A stretch of 47,878 nt of DNA from a virus, in the IMG/VR virus record IMGVR_UViG_3300036985_008405, positions 1 through 47,878 of that record; one strand, written 5' to 3'. The position numbers and the translations under genes are program-made. Shown here piece after piece: positions 7,800 to 17,188 of the stretch. How positions within the stretch are numbered: position 1 is the first letter of the stretch; every line of letters begins with the position of its first letter. A model generated the notes under the pieces. It was given only the letters and a program-made list of their open reading frames with translations, was not told the DNA's origin and searched no databases.

Positions 7800-8789
7800 T
7801 TACATGCTCGGGACGACGCCGAAGGGGACCAGCAAGTTGCTCATGACCGCGCGTTTGACGGCCCCGGTACTGGGGTCAACGCTCCCGTTGGGGACGGCTC
7901 CGCCCACGCCCCAGATGTCGGGGATCCGGCCCCGGTTCTGTGCCGATGAGAAAACCCACGAAGGCATGGGGAAGGCGTCCAACTTCCCGTCGAGCACGTT
8001 CGTCGTGCTGATGATGTTCCAGAGGGCGGTGCCCGACAGGTACATGGTGAGCATTCGGCTCCCCCCGCCCATCGCTGCCGTCCCGTTCGACAAGAGTCCC
8101 AAGGGGGACGCGGTTCCGTTCCCGGCCAGAGTCTGCCCAGCGCCGGGGTAGCTCGGATCGTAGTTCCCGTAGACGACAAACCGCGCCACGTCACCTGTTG
8201 CACGTGCCTCCGCGAGCGAAGACCCCACGAGCAAGAAGTCGGGCCACCCACGCCCGTTTCGGCTTGACCAGAACCAGAAATTCCCGTCAGCATCCACGAC
8301 GAGGTGGTTCTTCCCGGCGGTGAGCGTCCCTGCCATGACGCCGATGCCTGTAGAGGCTTGCACCGGCCCCGTCGGGTCGGTGGTCAGCGTGCCCCCGGTT
8401 GGGGCTGTTTTGGTGAGTGCCCACCCCGCGTTGTTGGCACTCACCAGAGACACGATGAGGTACCACGGACCATCAAGGACGGTCGCGGGGCTTTGCAACA
8501 CGAACCATGTGTGCGGCGTACCGGCGCTAGCGGGAACCCAGTTCGCGGGCGTGAACGTGGTGAAGTTGATGTTGTCCCCGAGCCCTGCTGTCGCGTGCCC
8601 GTCGCTCGAGGAGTAGAGGCTCCAGCGAGACGAGAGCGGCGGCGCACCGTCCGAGCCGTTCTCTCCAGTGAGCGTGCCCGTAAGCAGCCCCGCGAAGCCG
8701 AACCACATGCTGGCGTGAGCCATCGTTGCCGATGTCACGTCGTCGAAGGGGCGGTTCGCTGCGGTGTAGTAGACGCGGGAAAGGGGCAT
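7800..8789 (-). CDS. Structural appendage protein, beta-rich
   Basis: This is a 329-residue protein starting at ATG 8789, directly below the gpJ-like gene. It is rich in Gly, Ser, Thr, Trp and Tyr with many short beta segments (HTWFVLQS, GPWYLIVSLV, FWFWSSRNGRGWPDFLLV). Three methionines and TSATMAHASMW lie near the start. I do not recognise a family. Composition and place among baseplate genes suggest a receptor-binding or baseplate-decorating protein. Confidence 0.65.
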   Translation of the reverse strand: MPLSRVYYTAANRPFDDVTSATMAHASMWFGFAGLLTGTLTGENGSDGAPPLSSRWSLYSSSDGHATAGLGDNINFTTFTPANWVPASAGTPHTWFVLQSPATVLDGPWYLIVSLVSANNAGWALTKTAPTGGTLTTDPTGPVQASTGIGVMAGTLTAGKNHLVVDADGNFWFWSSRNGRGWPDFLLVGSSLAEARATGDVARFVVYGNYDPSYPGAGQTLAGNGTASPLGLLSNGTAAMGGGSRMLTMYLSGTALWNIISTTNVLDGKLDAFPMPSWVFSSAQNRGRIPDIWGVGGAVPNGSVDPSTGAVKRAVMSNLLVPFGVVPSM

Positions 8790-8792
8790 GGC

Positions 8793-10007
8793 TCAGGCTC
8801 CTGCGAGGGTGTACGCGTCGGGGTTGGTCCCGGTGATGACCGGCTGATCGTTCTGCGCGGCGGTCGCGGCAACGAGCCCGAGGCTCGTGCGGAGCACCTG
8901 CAACGGCTTCGCGGCGACGTTGCCCGGCGGGCTCGCGATGATGCTCCCGCTCGGAAGCAGGCCGGAGACGGCGCGCAGCTTGGCGGACGCCGCGTCGTAG
9001 TTGAAGGCGGCCCCGGGGCTCAGGCCGTTCATGTAGTTCACGACCGCCGCGCGAGCGCGCAGGGCGGCGTCCTGCACATCGACACCGGCGGAGAACGTCA
9101 GGGAGAGCTGCACAGCCTGCAGAATCACCGTGGCGACCTGCACCTGCACGTAGACCCCCGCGGGCCTCGCATCGGACAGGGCGTTGAACACGAGCGTCGA
9201 GAGGTACTGGCTCTGCACCTCGTACCGGGGCGGCACCGTGTCGAAGAGGGCGAACTGCTCGGTGAAGGCGTCGCTCACCACGAGCTGCACAAGCCGAGCG
9301 GGGCGGCCGAGCGCGTCGACGACCTCGAACGCCGCAGCCGAGCGCACGCCCGGGACACCGAGCGCCGCTTCCTCGAGCGCCCCAAGCGTCCCCCGACGCA
9401 CCGTCGTGAAGTACCGGCGCGCCCGCTCGCGCAGGCTGTCGTTCGACTCGGTGCTGTCGCCGCCGGCCGTCGCGAAGGGGTTGACCACGACGAGGTCAGC
9501 CGGGCGGCTCGGGAACGAGCTGGTGATCGACGTGATGGAGCCGGACTTCGCGTTCTGATCGCTCCCCGCGAGCACGCTCCGCACCGTCGTGGCGAGCGGG
9601 CCGACGGTCCCCGCGGTGAAGATGACGTTCTGCGTGGTGATGAACTCCCGCCCGTCAGCCGTCCGCAGCAGGGTGCCCGACGGGATGGTGAACGTCACCG
9701 GGGCGCCAACCGTCGTTGAGAACTGCGCGGTGCCGAGAGACGCCGCCGCCGACTTCCGCACGAGCCCGTAGCGATCGAAGGCAAGCCGGTCGAGGGCTTC
9801 ATCCTCCGCCGAGTCGAGGAACATGCCCGCCGCCAGCTCCGCGAGCTGTCCGATCACCTCATCGCCAGCAGCACACGCTGCCGCGAGGAGGATGTTCGCG
9901 TCCATCCCGTCGCGCTCCACAGCGTCGCGGCTGATGCGCCCGTTGCGCAGGAGCACTTCGTCACGCGCAACTCGGAACAGGTCGTTGAATGTCGGAAAAT
10001 CAGGCAT
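8793..10007 (-). CDS. Baseplate J-like (gp47-type) wedge protein
   Basis: This 404-residue protein starts at ATG 10007 with GAGGAGG upstream. It has the usual gpJ layout: helical N-terminus (DLFRVARDEVLLRNGRISRD), then LAFDRYGLVRKSAAAS with a beta domain FTIPSGTLLRTADGREF, and the family signature NPFATAGGDSTESNDSLRER followed by ARRYFTTVRRGTLGALEEAA at about residues 175-215. gpJ proteins form the baseplate wedge that links hub and sheath initiator in contractile tails. The gp25-like gene lies directly upstream, the standard order. Confidence 0.9.
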   Translation of the reverse strand: MPDFPTFNDLFRVARDEVLLRNGRISRDAVERDGMDANILLAAACAAGDEVIGQLAELAAGMFLDSAEDEALDRLAFDRYGLVRKSAAASLGTAQFSTTVGAPVTFTIPSGTLLRTADGREFITTQNVIFTAGTVGPLATTVRSVLAGSDQNAKSGSITSITSSFPSRPADLVVVNPFATAGGDSTESNDSLRERARRYFTTVRRGTLGALEEAALGVPGVRSAAAFEVVDALGRPARLVQLVVSDAFTEQFALFDTVPPRYEVQSQYLSTLVFNALSDARPAGVYVQVQVATVILQAVQLSLTFSAGVDVQDAALRARAAVVNYMNGLSPGAAFNYDAASAKLRAVSGLLPSGSIIASPPGNVAAKPLQVLRTSLGLVAATAAQNDQPVITGTNPDAYTLAGA

Positions 10008-10016
10008 GCCGCCTCC

Positions 10017-11078
10017 TCATAGCACTACGTCACTTGGGCTGTACGAGACGCTGATGTCCTGCCCCGTTGCGCGAAGCCGCGCACGCACTCTGCACGTCAG
10101 CACACCGTTCGACGACATCGTCACCTCTGCCGAGACGGACTCCACTTCCGGTTCCTCGAGCGCCTGCGCTTCGATGGCCGTCTTCAGCTTTCCGATGTCG
10201 GAGATGCGCAGCGGCTCCTTCTCTTCGAGCCCGAGCCCGTAGTTGGGCAGGTGGAAGAAGTCCCCGGGCTTGGTCGTGAGCCGCCGGAGCAGCAGCTTCT
10301 TCACCAGCTCCGCCCCGGACACCGTCTCGTAGTCCCCGCCCGCGTTCACGACCAGCGTGCTGCCCTCCGCCGTCACCCGCGCGTTAGCGTAGTCCCGCTG
10401 GGCGTGCTTCCGCGTCGCCAGCTTGGCGGTGTTGGAGGCCATCGCCGCATCGAGCAGCCCGAGGAACGCCGCCTGTCGAGGGGTCCCCAGCAGGGAGCCC
10501 CCGGCGGTGCGGAGGCTCGCGGTCATGGCGAGGTGGCCGGTGCTGGCGGGGCCGAGCTCCAGCAGCGTCTGCAGCCGATAGGTGTTCGTGCCGACTTGGG
10601 TGACCCCGATGACGGTCAGGTACTCGAGCGTGTCGAGCCGCTGCACGTTCCACGTCGAGGGGTTCAGCGCATCGCCGTCGACGAAGGGGGAGTTGTCCAT
10701 CACCCCGCCCGTCAGCACCACGTCCACCTCGCGCGTGGAGATCGCCAGCGCCGAGGCCATCGACACCGAGCCGGACATGCTCGCACCGAAGCTGCTGACG
10801 CCGTACCCCGCCTTCCCCCATCCACCGGGGGCCAGCACGGTGAACACCTCTGCCACCGAGCTCAGGTCGGGGTTGAGGACGGTCAAGTCCTGCACCTGCG
10901 CGCCAACCAGCGGAACCCGGACGCGCAGCTCCGTCGCGCTCACGAAGACCACATAGGCAGCGAGCGTCGTGCCGAACGTGACGCGCGGCGTCGCAACGAA
11001 GTCTGTTCCGCGCACCGTCAGCAAGGTGCCCGGCTGCCCACTGGACGGCGTGATGGATGTGATGGTCGGAAGCGGCAT
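10017..11078 (-). CDS. TIG-domain plus gp25/gpW-like baseplate wedge fusion
   Basis: This is a 353-residue, two-part protein. Residues 1-80 match an IPT/TIG immunoglobulin-like fold (TITSITPSSGQPGTLLTVRG, later LRVRVPLVGAQVQDLTV). A middle region of unknown fold follows. From about residue 250 the sequence LLLRRLTTKPGDFFHLPNYG with LRISDIGKLK and QALEEPEVES is characteristic of gp25/gpW-type sheath-initiator proteins. The usual gp25 is about 130 residues, so this is a fusion. The C-terminal part would anchor in the wedge while the TIG domain faces outward or contacts other baseplate parts. Confidence 0.8.
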   Translation of the reverse strand: MPLPTITSITPSSGQPGTLLTVRGTDFVATPRVTFGTTLAAYVVFVSATELRVRVPLVGAQVQDLTVLNPDLSSVAEVFTVLAPGGWGKAGYGVSSFGASMSGSVSMASALAISTREVDVVLTGGVMDNSPFVDGDALNPSTWNVQRLDTLEYLTVIGVTQVGTNTYRLQTLLELGPASTGHLAMTASLRTAGGSLLGTPRQAAFLGLLDAAMASNTAKLATRKHAQRDYANARVTAEGSTLVVNAGGDYETVSGAELVKKLLLRRLTTKPGDFFHLPNYGLGLEEKEPLRISDIGKLKTAIEAQALEEPEVESVSAEVTMSSNGVLTCRVRARLRATGQDISVSYSPSDVVL

Positions 11079-11080
11079 CG

Positions 11081-11455
11081 TTAGCTCACGATGGCGCGGT
11101 CGGTCACCCGGCGCCAGTTGGTACCGTCACTGAACGCCGGGACGGCCCCGCCCGTCTCGTTGGAGACGAAAATCAGGAAGCCGGCCTTCCCCGCGGCGGC
11201 GGGAAGCCCCGTCTTCACGAAGCTGGGCAGGGGAACGCCGTTCGTCGGCGGGATGGTGTTGCCGGCCAACGCCTGCAGTCCCGCGAGGAAGGCGATCTCG
11301 TACAGGTCGAGGACGATGCCGGGGAGCGCGGTGAGCGCGATGGGGCCGGGAAGCGTGAGGCCCCCGCTCGTACCGAGCTTGAGGGCATCGTCGAGCTTCG
11401 CGCGCACGGTCGCCCCAAGGGCGGCCTCGAGAACGGTGACGGAGAGAGCGGGCAT
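11081..11455 (-). CDS. Small tail or baseplate structural protein
   Basis: The product has 124 residues and starts at ATG 11455. The first half is helical and hydrophobic; the second half carries FLIFVSNETGGAVPAFSDGT and NWRRVTDRAIV. This short beta module occurs at the ends of many phage structural proteins. The position between the spike-like gene and the gp25-like gene indicates a baseplate component. The exact role is unknown. Confidence 0.65.
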   Translation of the reverse strand: MPALSVTVLEAALGATVRAKLDDALKLGTSGGLTLPGPIALTALPGIVLDLYEIAFLAGLQALAGNTIPPTNGVPLPSFVKTGLPAAAGKAGFLIFVSNETGGAVPAFSDGTNWRRVTDRAIVS

Positions 11456-11463
11456 GGTTGCTC

Positions 11464-12231
11464 CTACTTCGTGTTGCTGTGGGTCGAAAGGTACGTGTCG
11501 TACGCGGCGCTGAAGGCGGTGGCCGCGGAGGTGATGGTCGCGGCGGCGCCGGTCATGCTTGCCCCCGCCGCCGCCACAATGGGACCAGCGGCATTCGGGG
11601 ACGCCACCATCAACGCTCCGGCTGCGGAGAGCGATGCGCCTGCCGCCGTCAGCGTCGCCGCCGCTGCGTTGAGCTGGGCGAGGAACTGCTGCTCGGCGCC
11701 CTTGTACGTGTTACCGAGCACCAGCTTCTCGGTCGCATCCTCCGCGCCGAGCCGCACCTTGGGGCTCTCCAGCGTCACGGTGTCGGCGCTCTTCACGTAC
11801 GCCTTCCCGCTGCCGCTGGTGATCAGCCGCAGGTGCTTGTCCTTCTGCACCACGAGGACGACGTCCTCCGGGTTCGCCACCGCCTCGTCGGGCGGCTTGT
11901 CCCGCTTGTTCCACAGCCGCCGAACCACGACCGGCCCCTCCGCCGGGTCGCCCCGGGGGATCTCGATCAAGAGCTCGTCGTTCTCGTAGATCTTCGCGTA
12001 CAGCCCAAAGCCCTTCCCCGCGTACTCCGCTGGTACGCGGGCCGTAAGGCTGTCGCCGTGCGGCAACAGCACAACGTCCACGAACATCCCATCGTCTGCA
12101 ACGACCGAGTCCCCCTCGGCGTACGCAAGGGAAGACCATACCCGCGTGTCCATCCCCGGGCGCTGAAGCCCGTGGCTCATCCGGCCAAGGTCGATCGCGC
12201 TCGACTTCCTGATGGGGTTCTTCCGGCTCAT
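11464..12231 (-). CDS. Baseplate spike / gpV-like protein
   Basis: This 255-residue protein has ATG at 12231 overlapping the TGA of the hub gene (ATGA). The N-terminal half contains an OB-like beta region (AYAEGDSVVADDGMFVDVVL, then GFGLYAKIYENDELLIEIPR), as in gpV/gp5-type spikes that plug the hub. The repetitive TVTLESPKVRLG stretch resembles the start of a beta-helical spike. The last 90 residues are an extremely Ala-rich helix. There is no lysozyme motif or obvious metal-binding HxH tip. Order hub, spike, gp25, gpJ supports the call. Confidence 0.7.
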   Translation of the reverse strand: MSRKNPIRKSSAIDLGRMSHGLQRPGMDTRVWSSLAYAEGDSVVADDGMFVDVVLLPHGDSLTARVPAEYAGKGFGLYAKIYENDELLIEIPRGDPAEGPVVVRRLWNKRDKPPDEAVANPEDVVLVVQKDKHLRLITSGSGKAYVKSADTVTLESPKVRLGAEDATEKLVLGNTYKGAEQQFLAQLNAAAATLTAAGASLSAAGALMVASPNAAGPIVAAAGASMTGAAATITSAATAFSAAYDTYLSTHSNTK

Positions 12232-13997
12232 AGCTTGGAGATGTCCAGTGGCTTCCACGAGACGGAGCCCAAAGTCTGCCCCGGCTTGTCGGCCTGCAGC
12301 GCAGGGTTCAACTCGCTCACGCTCCCGAGGATGTGCGCCTCGGAGTCATCTCCGTACCGGGCCTCGATGTAGTTCTGGAAGTCAAAGTCCACGGCGAGCC
12401 CGCTCGAGACGTCCCACGAGTACTTCACCGTCTGCACATGGAAGAAGTCCTGCAGGCCTTGGAACTGGCCCCGGGACGTGCCGACCAGCAGCTCCGCGAG
12501 GTCACGATCTCCGAGCCGCTCCGCGAGGTCCGCGGTGGCTTCCTCGGGGCTCTTCGCGGCCATCAAGTTCGCATCGGAGATGATCGGCGGGTACGCCCGG
12601 AGCCCGGACGCATCGACGAGGAACTCCACCGGGTCACCGGGCCGCAGGCGCAGCAGGTCCGCGTCGGAGTTGTCGCCGGCCAGCGACGCCAAGTCCTTCG
12701 TCGAGGTGGAGCCGGAGAGCTCCCCGCGGGCGATCTCTTCGTACATCGCATGCGCGATCTGCTCGAGGCGCACCTGACTCTTGATGCCGTAGACCGGCAC
12801 CGTCATCAACTCCTGCTGCGACTCCCCACCGTTCGCGGCCACGTTCGTCGTCTTCTGCTTGCTCGCCGCTTCCTTCGGGGGCCACTGGGCCTCGAGCACC
12901 TGCCCCTTGCCGCCCTCCGCCGCGTCCGGGTCGTTGCACACGACTCGGATGGTGGGCAGCTTCGACGCCCCCGCCAGCTTCCGCGACATCTTGAAGTTGA
13001 GCAGGTTCCGCCCGTAGACCATCCGGCGAAGGCTGAACGACTCGGAGCCCACCTGCGTCTTCACCGTCCGAGGCTTGCTGTTCTTGAACGGGGTGACGCC
13101 CGACTTCGCGAGGGCCTTCCGCTGGTACAGGCTCACCGCCGGGCGGATTCGCAGCGTGTGCCCCTCGAAGTACGGGACCGCGCCCACGAGGAAGCAGAAG
13201 TTCGTCACGATGTCCCAGAAGAGCACGGTGCTCGAGTCCCCCTTCGTGGGCGACGCGGCCTTCGTTCCGTCCTTCCCCTTGTTGATGCGCGTCACCACGT
13301 CCTTCGACGCGACGTGGGGGATGACCCCGCCCGGCCACGTTGAAGCCGGGTCGCAGGTGATGGGCACCTTCCCCGACAGGCCGGCGCGCGTCAGCAGGAT
13401 GACCACCAGCTCGTTGATGGGGAGCTCGACAGGCAGGTCTTTCAGGGTGTCGGGCACGATGCGCGCGTCGAGGAAGAGGCCCTGCAGGCCGCGCCCCTCG
13501 ATGCTGATCTCGCTCCCCCTCTCCCCGAAGTCGGTGCTGATCGTGTCGGCGGTGCCGACCATCAGCAGGTTCTCGGGAACGGTCAGCAGCTTCGCCCCCA
13601 GCGCCCCGCCCCGGTCCTTCACCAGCATCGACCGGGAGAAGTCCTCGCTGCTTATCGCTCCCACGTAGATCTCCACACCGAGCGCGCGCACGGCGCGCGG
13701 GTCGAGGGGGAGGTCTTTCCACAGCAGCGTCATGCTGAACTTCGGAGCCTGCCGGTAGCCGGGGAGCTCGAAGCTGCACGTCTTCGGGACGATGCCGACC
13801 GCCCGCGACAGCCGGTCAGCCGCCCCGGACAGCAAGGCAATCTTGGGCGACGCCGGGCCGACGAAGGACGACGTCTTCGCGTCCACTGCCAGCATCGTCA
13901 CGTTCTTCGGCGGCGGCGTCTTCGAGCCCGTCAGCAGGAGCTCATCGAAGCGCAGCGTGAACCGCACGGCCAACGCCGGGTAGTAGACGCCGCTCAC
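12228..13997 (-). CDS. Tail hub protein (gpD/gp27-like)
   Basis: The protein has 589 residues and starts at GTG 13997, overlapping the TGA of the LysM-like gene (GTGA). The N-terminal half has the gp27-like sequence style with SFELPGYRQAPKFSMTLLW, EIYVGAI, STDFGERGSEISIEGRGLQG and LPINELVVILLTRAG. A Pro/Asn insert precedes EQIAHAMYEEIARGELSGS and LRPGDPVEFLVDASG, typical of hub C-terminal domains. It would form the trimeric hub between tail tube and spike. It is larger than P2 gpD (about 390 residues). Confidence 0.8.
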   Translation of the reverse strand: MSGVYYPALAVRFTLRFDELLLTGSKTPPPKNVTMLAVDAKTSSFVGPASPKIALLSGAADRLSRAVGIVPKTCSFELPGYRQAPKFSMTLLWKDLPLDPRAVRALGVEIYVGAISSEDFSRSMLVKDRGGALGAKLLTVPENLLMVGTADTISTDFGERGSEISIEGRGLQGLFLDARIVPDTLKDLPVELPINELVVILLTRAGLSGKVPITCDPASTWPGGVIPHVASKDVVTRINKGKDGTKAASPTKGDSSTVLFWDIVTNFCFLVGAVPYFEGHTLRIRPAVSLYQRKALAKSGVTPFKNSKPRTVKTQVGSESFSLRRMVYGRNLLNFKMSRKLAGASKLPTIRVVCNDPDAAEGGKGQVLEAQWPPKEAASKQKTTNVAANGGESQQELMTVPVYGIKSQVRLEQIAHAMYEEIARGELSGSTSTKDLASLAGDNSDADLLRLRPGDPVEFLVDASGLRAYPPIISDANLMAAKSPEEATADLAERLGDRDLAELLVGTSRGQFQGLQDFFHVQTVKYSWDVSSGLAVDFDFQNYIEARYGDDSEAHILGSVSELNPALQADKPGQTLGSVSWKPLDISKL

Positions 13998-15139
13998 GAG
14001 GCCCTGTCCTTGTAGGTCAGCTTCGGAACGAGCACGAGGTCACCCGCGATCAACCTGCTCGAGCGGAACCTGTTGTAGCTGCGGAGCCGGCGCCACTGCT
14101 CCTGCGTCCCGTAGTACTCCATCGACACGTCGCGCAGGTCCGAGTTGTCCCGCGCGATGAACGCCGCCAGCAGGTCGTCCATGTTCAGCAGGGCGCGCAG
14201 CTTCTCCATCTCCTCCGCCGCCACGAGCTCGAGGGACCGCGCGGCTGCGCGCACCCCCCGGACCCAAGTGGTCACGCGCATCGTGTTCCCGACCTCGGCC
14301 ACGACCGGCGTGTTCGCCACCTCCGCCGCCTGCAGGCGCAGCGCCGCATCGTTCTCGATGAGCATCGCCGGGACGCTGTCCACGAGGGAGACGACCTTCC
14401 CCGCGCTCTCCTTCATCGTCACGACCGACGACAGCACGCGCTTCACCGCGTCCTGCGGCGTGGAGATCAGCCCGGCGAGGTTCACCGCGGTGCTGCTCAC
14501 GGAGGAAGCCGCCGCGTCGATCTCATTCAGCAGGTTGTCGAGGGCACGGTTGAAGCCGGCCACCACCTCGAACACCGGGGCTGCCTTCTCGAGCAGGTCG
14601 TCCGTCTTCGCGCGCAGCGTCGTGCTCACGGTGTCGACGGCGGGGGTGACCGCGAAGGTGGTCGGCTGCGCCGGTTCACCCCGGGACGTCCACTGGAACT
14701 CCATCTCCCACTCGACGTCTTCGCGGCGATGCCACGTCTGCTTGAAGCGAAGCAGGATGCCCTCGCGCACCTGCTCATCCCACTTCATCTGCAGGAGCTG
14801 CCCGCCGAGACGGAGCTGCTCGACAGCGAGGGTCAGCGCGAGGGCGTCTTCAGGACGCTGCCCGTTCCACAAGGCCATCGCCTGCGGTGAATCGACATCG
14901 ATGCCCGCCGCGGTGGTGGTCTTGAGGAAGCGGTCCTTCCAGTACCCGCTCAACGTGGACGGGGACTCCTCCGTACCGAGCATCTGTACGGAGGCGCGGG
15001 GGTTGCCGGGGTACCACGTGAACTCCGCCCGCTGCTTCCCCTCGAGCGTGAACGTGTCCTTCGGAAGAGCCCGCCCGCCGAGCTCCAGCGTGCGCCTTTC
15101 GCCGGTGAGCTCCGTCAGCTTGAACGTCGTAGCAGCCAC
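13994..15139 (-). CDS. LysM-like tail/baseplate protein (gp53/gpX-type)
   Basis: This is a 381-residue protein (GTG at 15139). The N-terminal region contains FTLEGKQRAEFTWYPGNPRA, typical of proteins that follow the tape measure in contractile tails. The last 50 residues (DNSDLRDVSMEYYGTQEQWR through LIAGDLVLVPKL) form a LysM-like module with the standard initial D-x-L, the central W and the final LVPKL. In phages this domain joins tube end and baseplate. The middle is a long helical linker. Confidence 0.75.
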   Translation of the reverse strand: MAATTFKLTELTGERRTLELGGRALPKDTFTLEGKQRAEFTWYPGNPRASVQMLGTEESPSTLSGYWKDRFLKTTTAAGIDVDSPQAMALWNGQRPEDALALTLAVEQLRLGGQLLQMKWDEQVREGILLRFKQTWHRREDVEWEMEFQWTSRGEPAQPTTFAVTPAVDTVSTTLRAKTDDLLEKAAPVFEVVAGFNRALDNLLNEIDAAASSVSSTAVNLAGLISTPQDAVKRVLSSVVTMKESAGKVVSLVDSVPAMLIENDAALRLQAAEVANTPVVAEVGNTMRVTTWVRGVRAAARSLELVAAEEMEKLRALLNMDDLLAAFIARDNSDLRDVSMEYYGTQEQWRRLRSYNRFRSSRLIAGDLVLVPKLTYKDRAS

Positions 15140-15142
15140 GGG

Positions 15143-16966
15143 TCACCGACCGATCGCGAACGGGTGGTTGAAGCCGGAGGACACCTTGTGCTCCCCGAGC
15201 GCGGCGAGGTCTTCGGAGAAGGCCACCGCGATGCGGTCCGGGTCGAAGCCCTCCGCGAAGTTCTGCGTGATGTCGAAGCGCGAGCCGCTGAAATCGAAGT
15301 TGTTGGGGGCGGGCTTCTTGTCGCGCGCATCGTCGCCGCGCTCCCCGCTCTTCACGTTCTCCTTCACCCGGCGCTCCGTCTGCTCCGCCGTCTTGTTCCA
15401 GTGCTTCATGAACATGTCGGCGGGGGCCTTCAAGAGCCCGAGGTCGAGGTCTTTCACCGACCAGCCCGCCTCGCTCGCGCGGAAGCCGAGGTACTGGGCG
15501 AGGCGCGAGTTCGCGATCTTGTTGTAGAGCCCCATCACGGTTTCACCGACGACGTTGATGCCCTTCTGCAGCCACTTCATCGACTCCATGAATGGGTCGG
15601 TGACGTACTCCTGAAACCAGTTCACACCGAAGATTTCGATGAACTGCGTGTGCAGCTCACCGAAGAACGAGATCAACGTCTGCACGACGTGGATGGTGAA
15701 GTCGAAGACCTGCACGAGCTTCTCGAACGCGAGCCCCATCAACTCCCCCACCGAGCTCACCTCGAGCATGCCTCCGAACACGGCATTGAACAGGGACGAG
15801 AGCCCCTCGCCGATAAGCTCGAACCGCGCGGCGATGGTGTTGAAGAGCGCGGTGATACGGTCCTTCAGACCGCCGACGTTCGCCTCGATGGCCTTGTAGC
15901 CGAGATAGATGAGGCCGATTGCGGCGGCGATGCCGACGAGCAGCGGTAGCGCCGCCCCGAAGGCGACGGAGATGAGCTGGAACTGAGCGAAGACGCCCTT
16001 CAAGCTGGACACCATCCCGCCGATGCCGCCGCCCAACCCGCCAGACGCCAGCTTCCCGATGATGCCCGACGGGGAGCTCATCATCGTCAGGGTGTTCAGC
16101 AGCTTCTTCGCCGTCATCACCGCGACGAACACCTTCGCCGCAGCGACGATCTTGTCCATGTTCTTGGCGAGCCACTCCCCCATCGCCACCGCCTTGGGGA
16201 CGAGCGCCTCGATGCGGTCTGCGAACTGCTCCGCGAACGCAGCGACCACCGGGAGGAACTTCGACATCACCATCACGCGCAGCCGGTTGAACCCATCGTT
16301 GATGCGGTGTTGGGCGTCCTCCAACTTGGCGAAGTCCGAGATGTCGTCACCGCTCACAAGCCCGGGGCCTCCCTTCTTCGCGCCGGCCAACTCCGCCTTG
16401 TCGAGGTTCTCGAGGAAGCCCTTGAAGTCATTCACCTGATCCCGGGGGATCTGGAACTGCTGCATCAGCTCGTCTGCGCCGACCTTCCCATTCTTCACCG
16501 CATCGCTCATCGACGCGAGCGACTGCACCGGCCCCTTCGACATGTCGACCCCGAGCCGCTGGAACTTCTTCGCGAGCCCGGGGACATGCTGGCCGTTGGC
16601 GGTTGCCATCGAGGACTCGAGCGCGGCACCGCGCTTCGACAGCCGGAACATGATGTTGTTCATCTGGCTGTATTCGACGCCCGCCTTGCGCGCCGACGAG
16701 AAGAGGAAGTCCGTCTCGGAGGCCGTGGCGCTCGTGAGCTCGGACACCTCCTTGATGGTCTTCAGGTACTTCTCAGTGCTCTCCCACGCGGAGTGCAACG
16801 AGAAGGCGGTCCCGAGGATGCCGCCGACACCAACGGCTGCCATGATGCCGCTCTGCAGGCCACCGAACGCGCTCTCCGTCTGCGCGGCCTGCTGGGCGAT
16901 CTTCCCCATAGGCCCGGTGATCTGGTCTTCAAGCGACAGCCTCGTTGTAACTTCTGCGTCGGCCAC
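15143..16966 (-). CDS. Tail tape measure protein
   Basis: I chose GTG 16966 (AAGGGG upstream) because the sequence VADAEVTTRLSLEDQITGPM is a typical tape-measure opening; the frame is open to 17041. This gives 607 residues. The protein is long, helical and Ala/Gly/Lys-rich with a hydrophobic stretch at about residues 331-356 (LISVAFGAALPLLVGIAAAI) as in other tape measures. It follows the chaperone genes and precedes the baseplate set. If length scales at about 0.15 nm per residue, the tail would be around 90 nm. Confidence 0.9.
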   Translation of the reverse strand: MADAEVTTRLSLEDQITGPMGKIAQQAAQTESAFGGLQSGIMAAVGVGGILGTAFSLHSAWESTEKYLKTIKEVSELTSATASETDFLFSSARKAGVEYSQMNNIMFRLSKRGAALESSMATANGQHVPGLAKKFQRLGVDMSKGPVQSLASMSDAVKNGKVGADELMQQFQIPRDQVNDFKGFLENLDKAELAGAKKGGPGLVSGDDISDFAKLEDAQHRINDGFNRLRVMVMSKFLPVVAAFAEQFADRIEALVPKAVAMGEWLAKNMDKIVAAAKVFVAVMTAKKLLNTLTMMSSPSGIIGKLASGGLGGGIGGMVSSLKGVFAQFQLISVAFGAALPLLVGIAAAIGLIYLGYKAIEANVGGLKDRITALFNTIAARFELIGEGLSSLFNAVFGGMLEVSSVGELMGLAFEKLVQVFDFTIHVVQTLISFFGELHTQFIEIFGVNWFQEYVTDPFMESMKWLQKGINVVGETVMGLYNKIANSRLAQYLGFRASEAGWSVKDLDLGLLKAPADMFMKHWNKTAEQTERRVKENVKSGERGDDARDKKPAPNNFDFSGSRFDITQNFAEGFDPDRIAVAFSEDLAALGEHKVSSGFNHPFAIGR

Positions 16967-16970
16967 GGTG

Positions 16971-17162
16971 TCACCCCTTCGCTGCTTCGGCCTCCCTGTC
17001 GAGAAGGTCCCCGGTAGCGCCGGCCAACCGAACGAGGTCATCCACCGGCAGCCTCAAGCTCACATCAGCCGGTTGGTGCGCGTACCTCCCAAGGAACGCC
17101 ACCAGCTTCCAAATCCGAGACGGGTACGACCCATGACGAGCACGCAGGCGATCAAGCGACAT
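16971..17162 (-). CDS. Second frame of tail assembly chaperone (gpGT-like extension)
   Basis: This ORF encodes 63 residues from ATG 17162, but its frame is open upstream to 17219. A -1 shift from the first chaperone ORF would join them into a product of about 201 residues. The extra upstream residues are acidic (SEEPEDPGELAGSTLSTLA). The body SLDRLRARHGSYPSRIWKLV has the style of tape-measure-binding T domains. Its place between the chaperone and the tape measure is the standard position for the frameshifted partner in lambda-like and P2-like tails. It may also be started independently at ATG 17162, but no convincing ribosome site was seen. Confidence 0.65.
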   Translation of the reverse strand: MSLDRLRARHGSYPSRIWKLVAFLGRYAHQPADVSLRLPVDDLVRLAGATGDLLDREAEAAKG

Positions 17163-17188
17163 CGCCAGCGTGCTCAGGGTCGAGCCCG

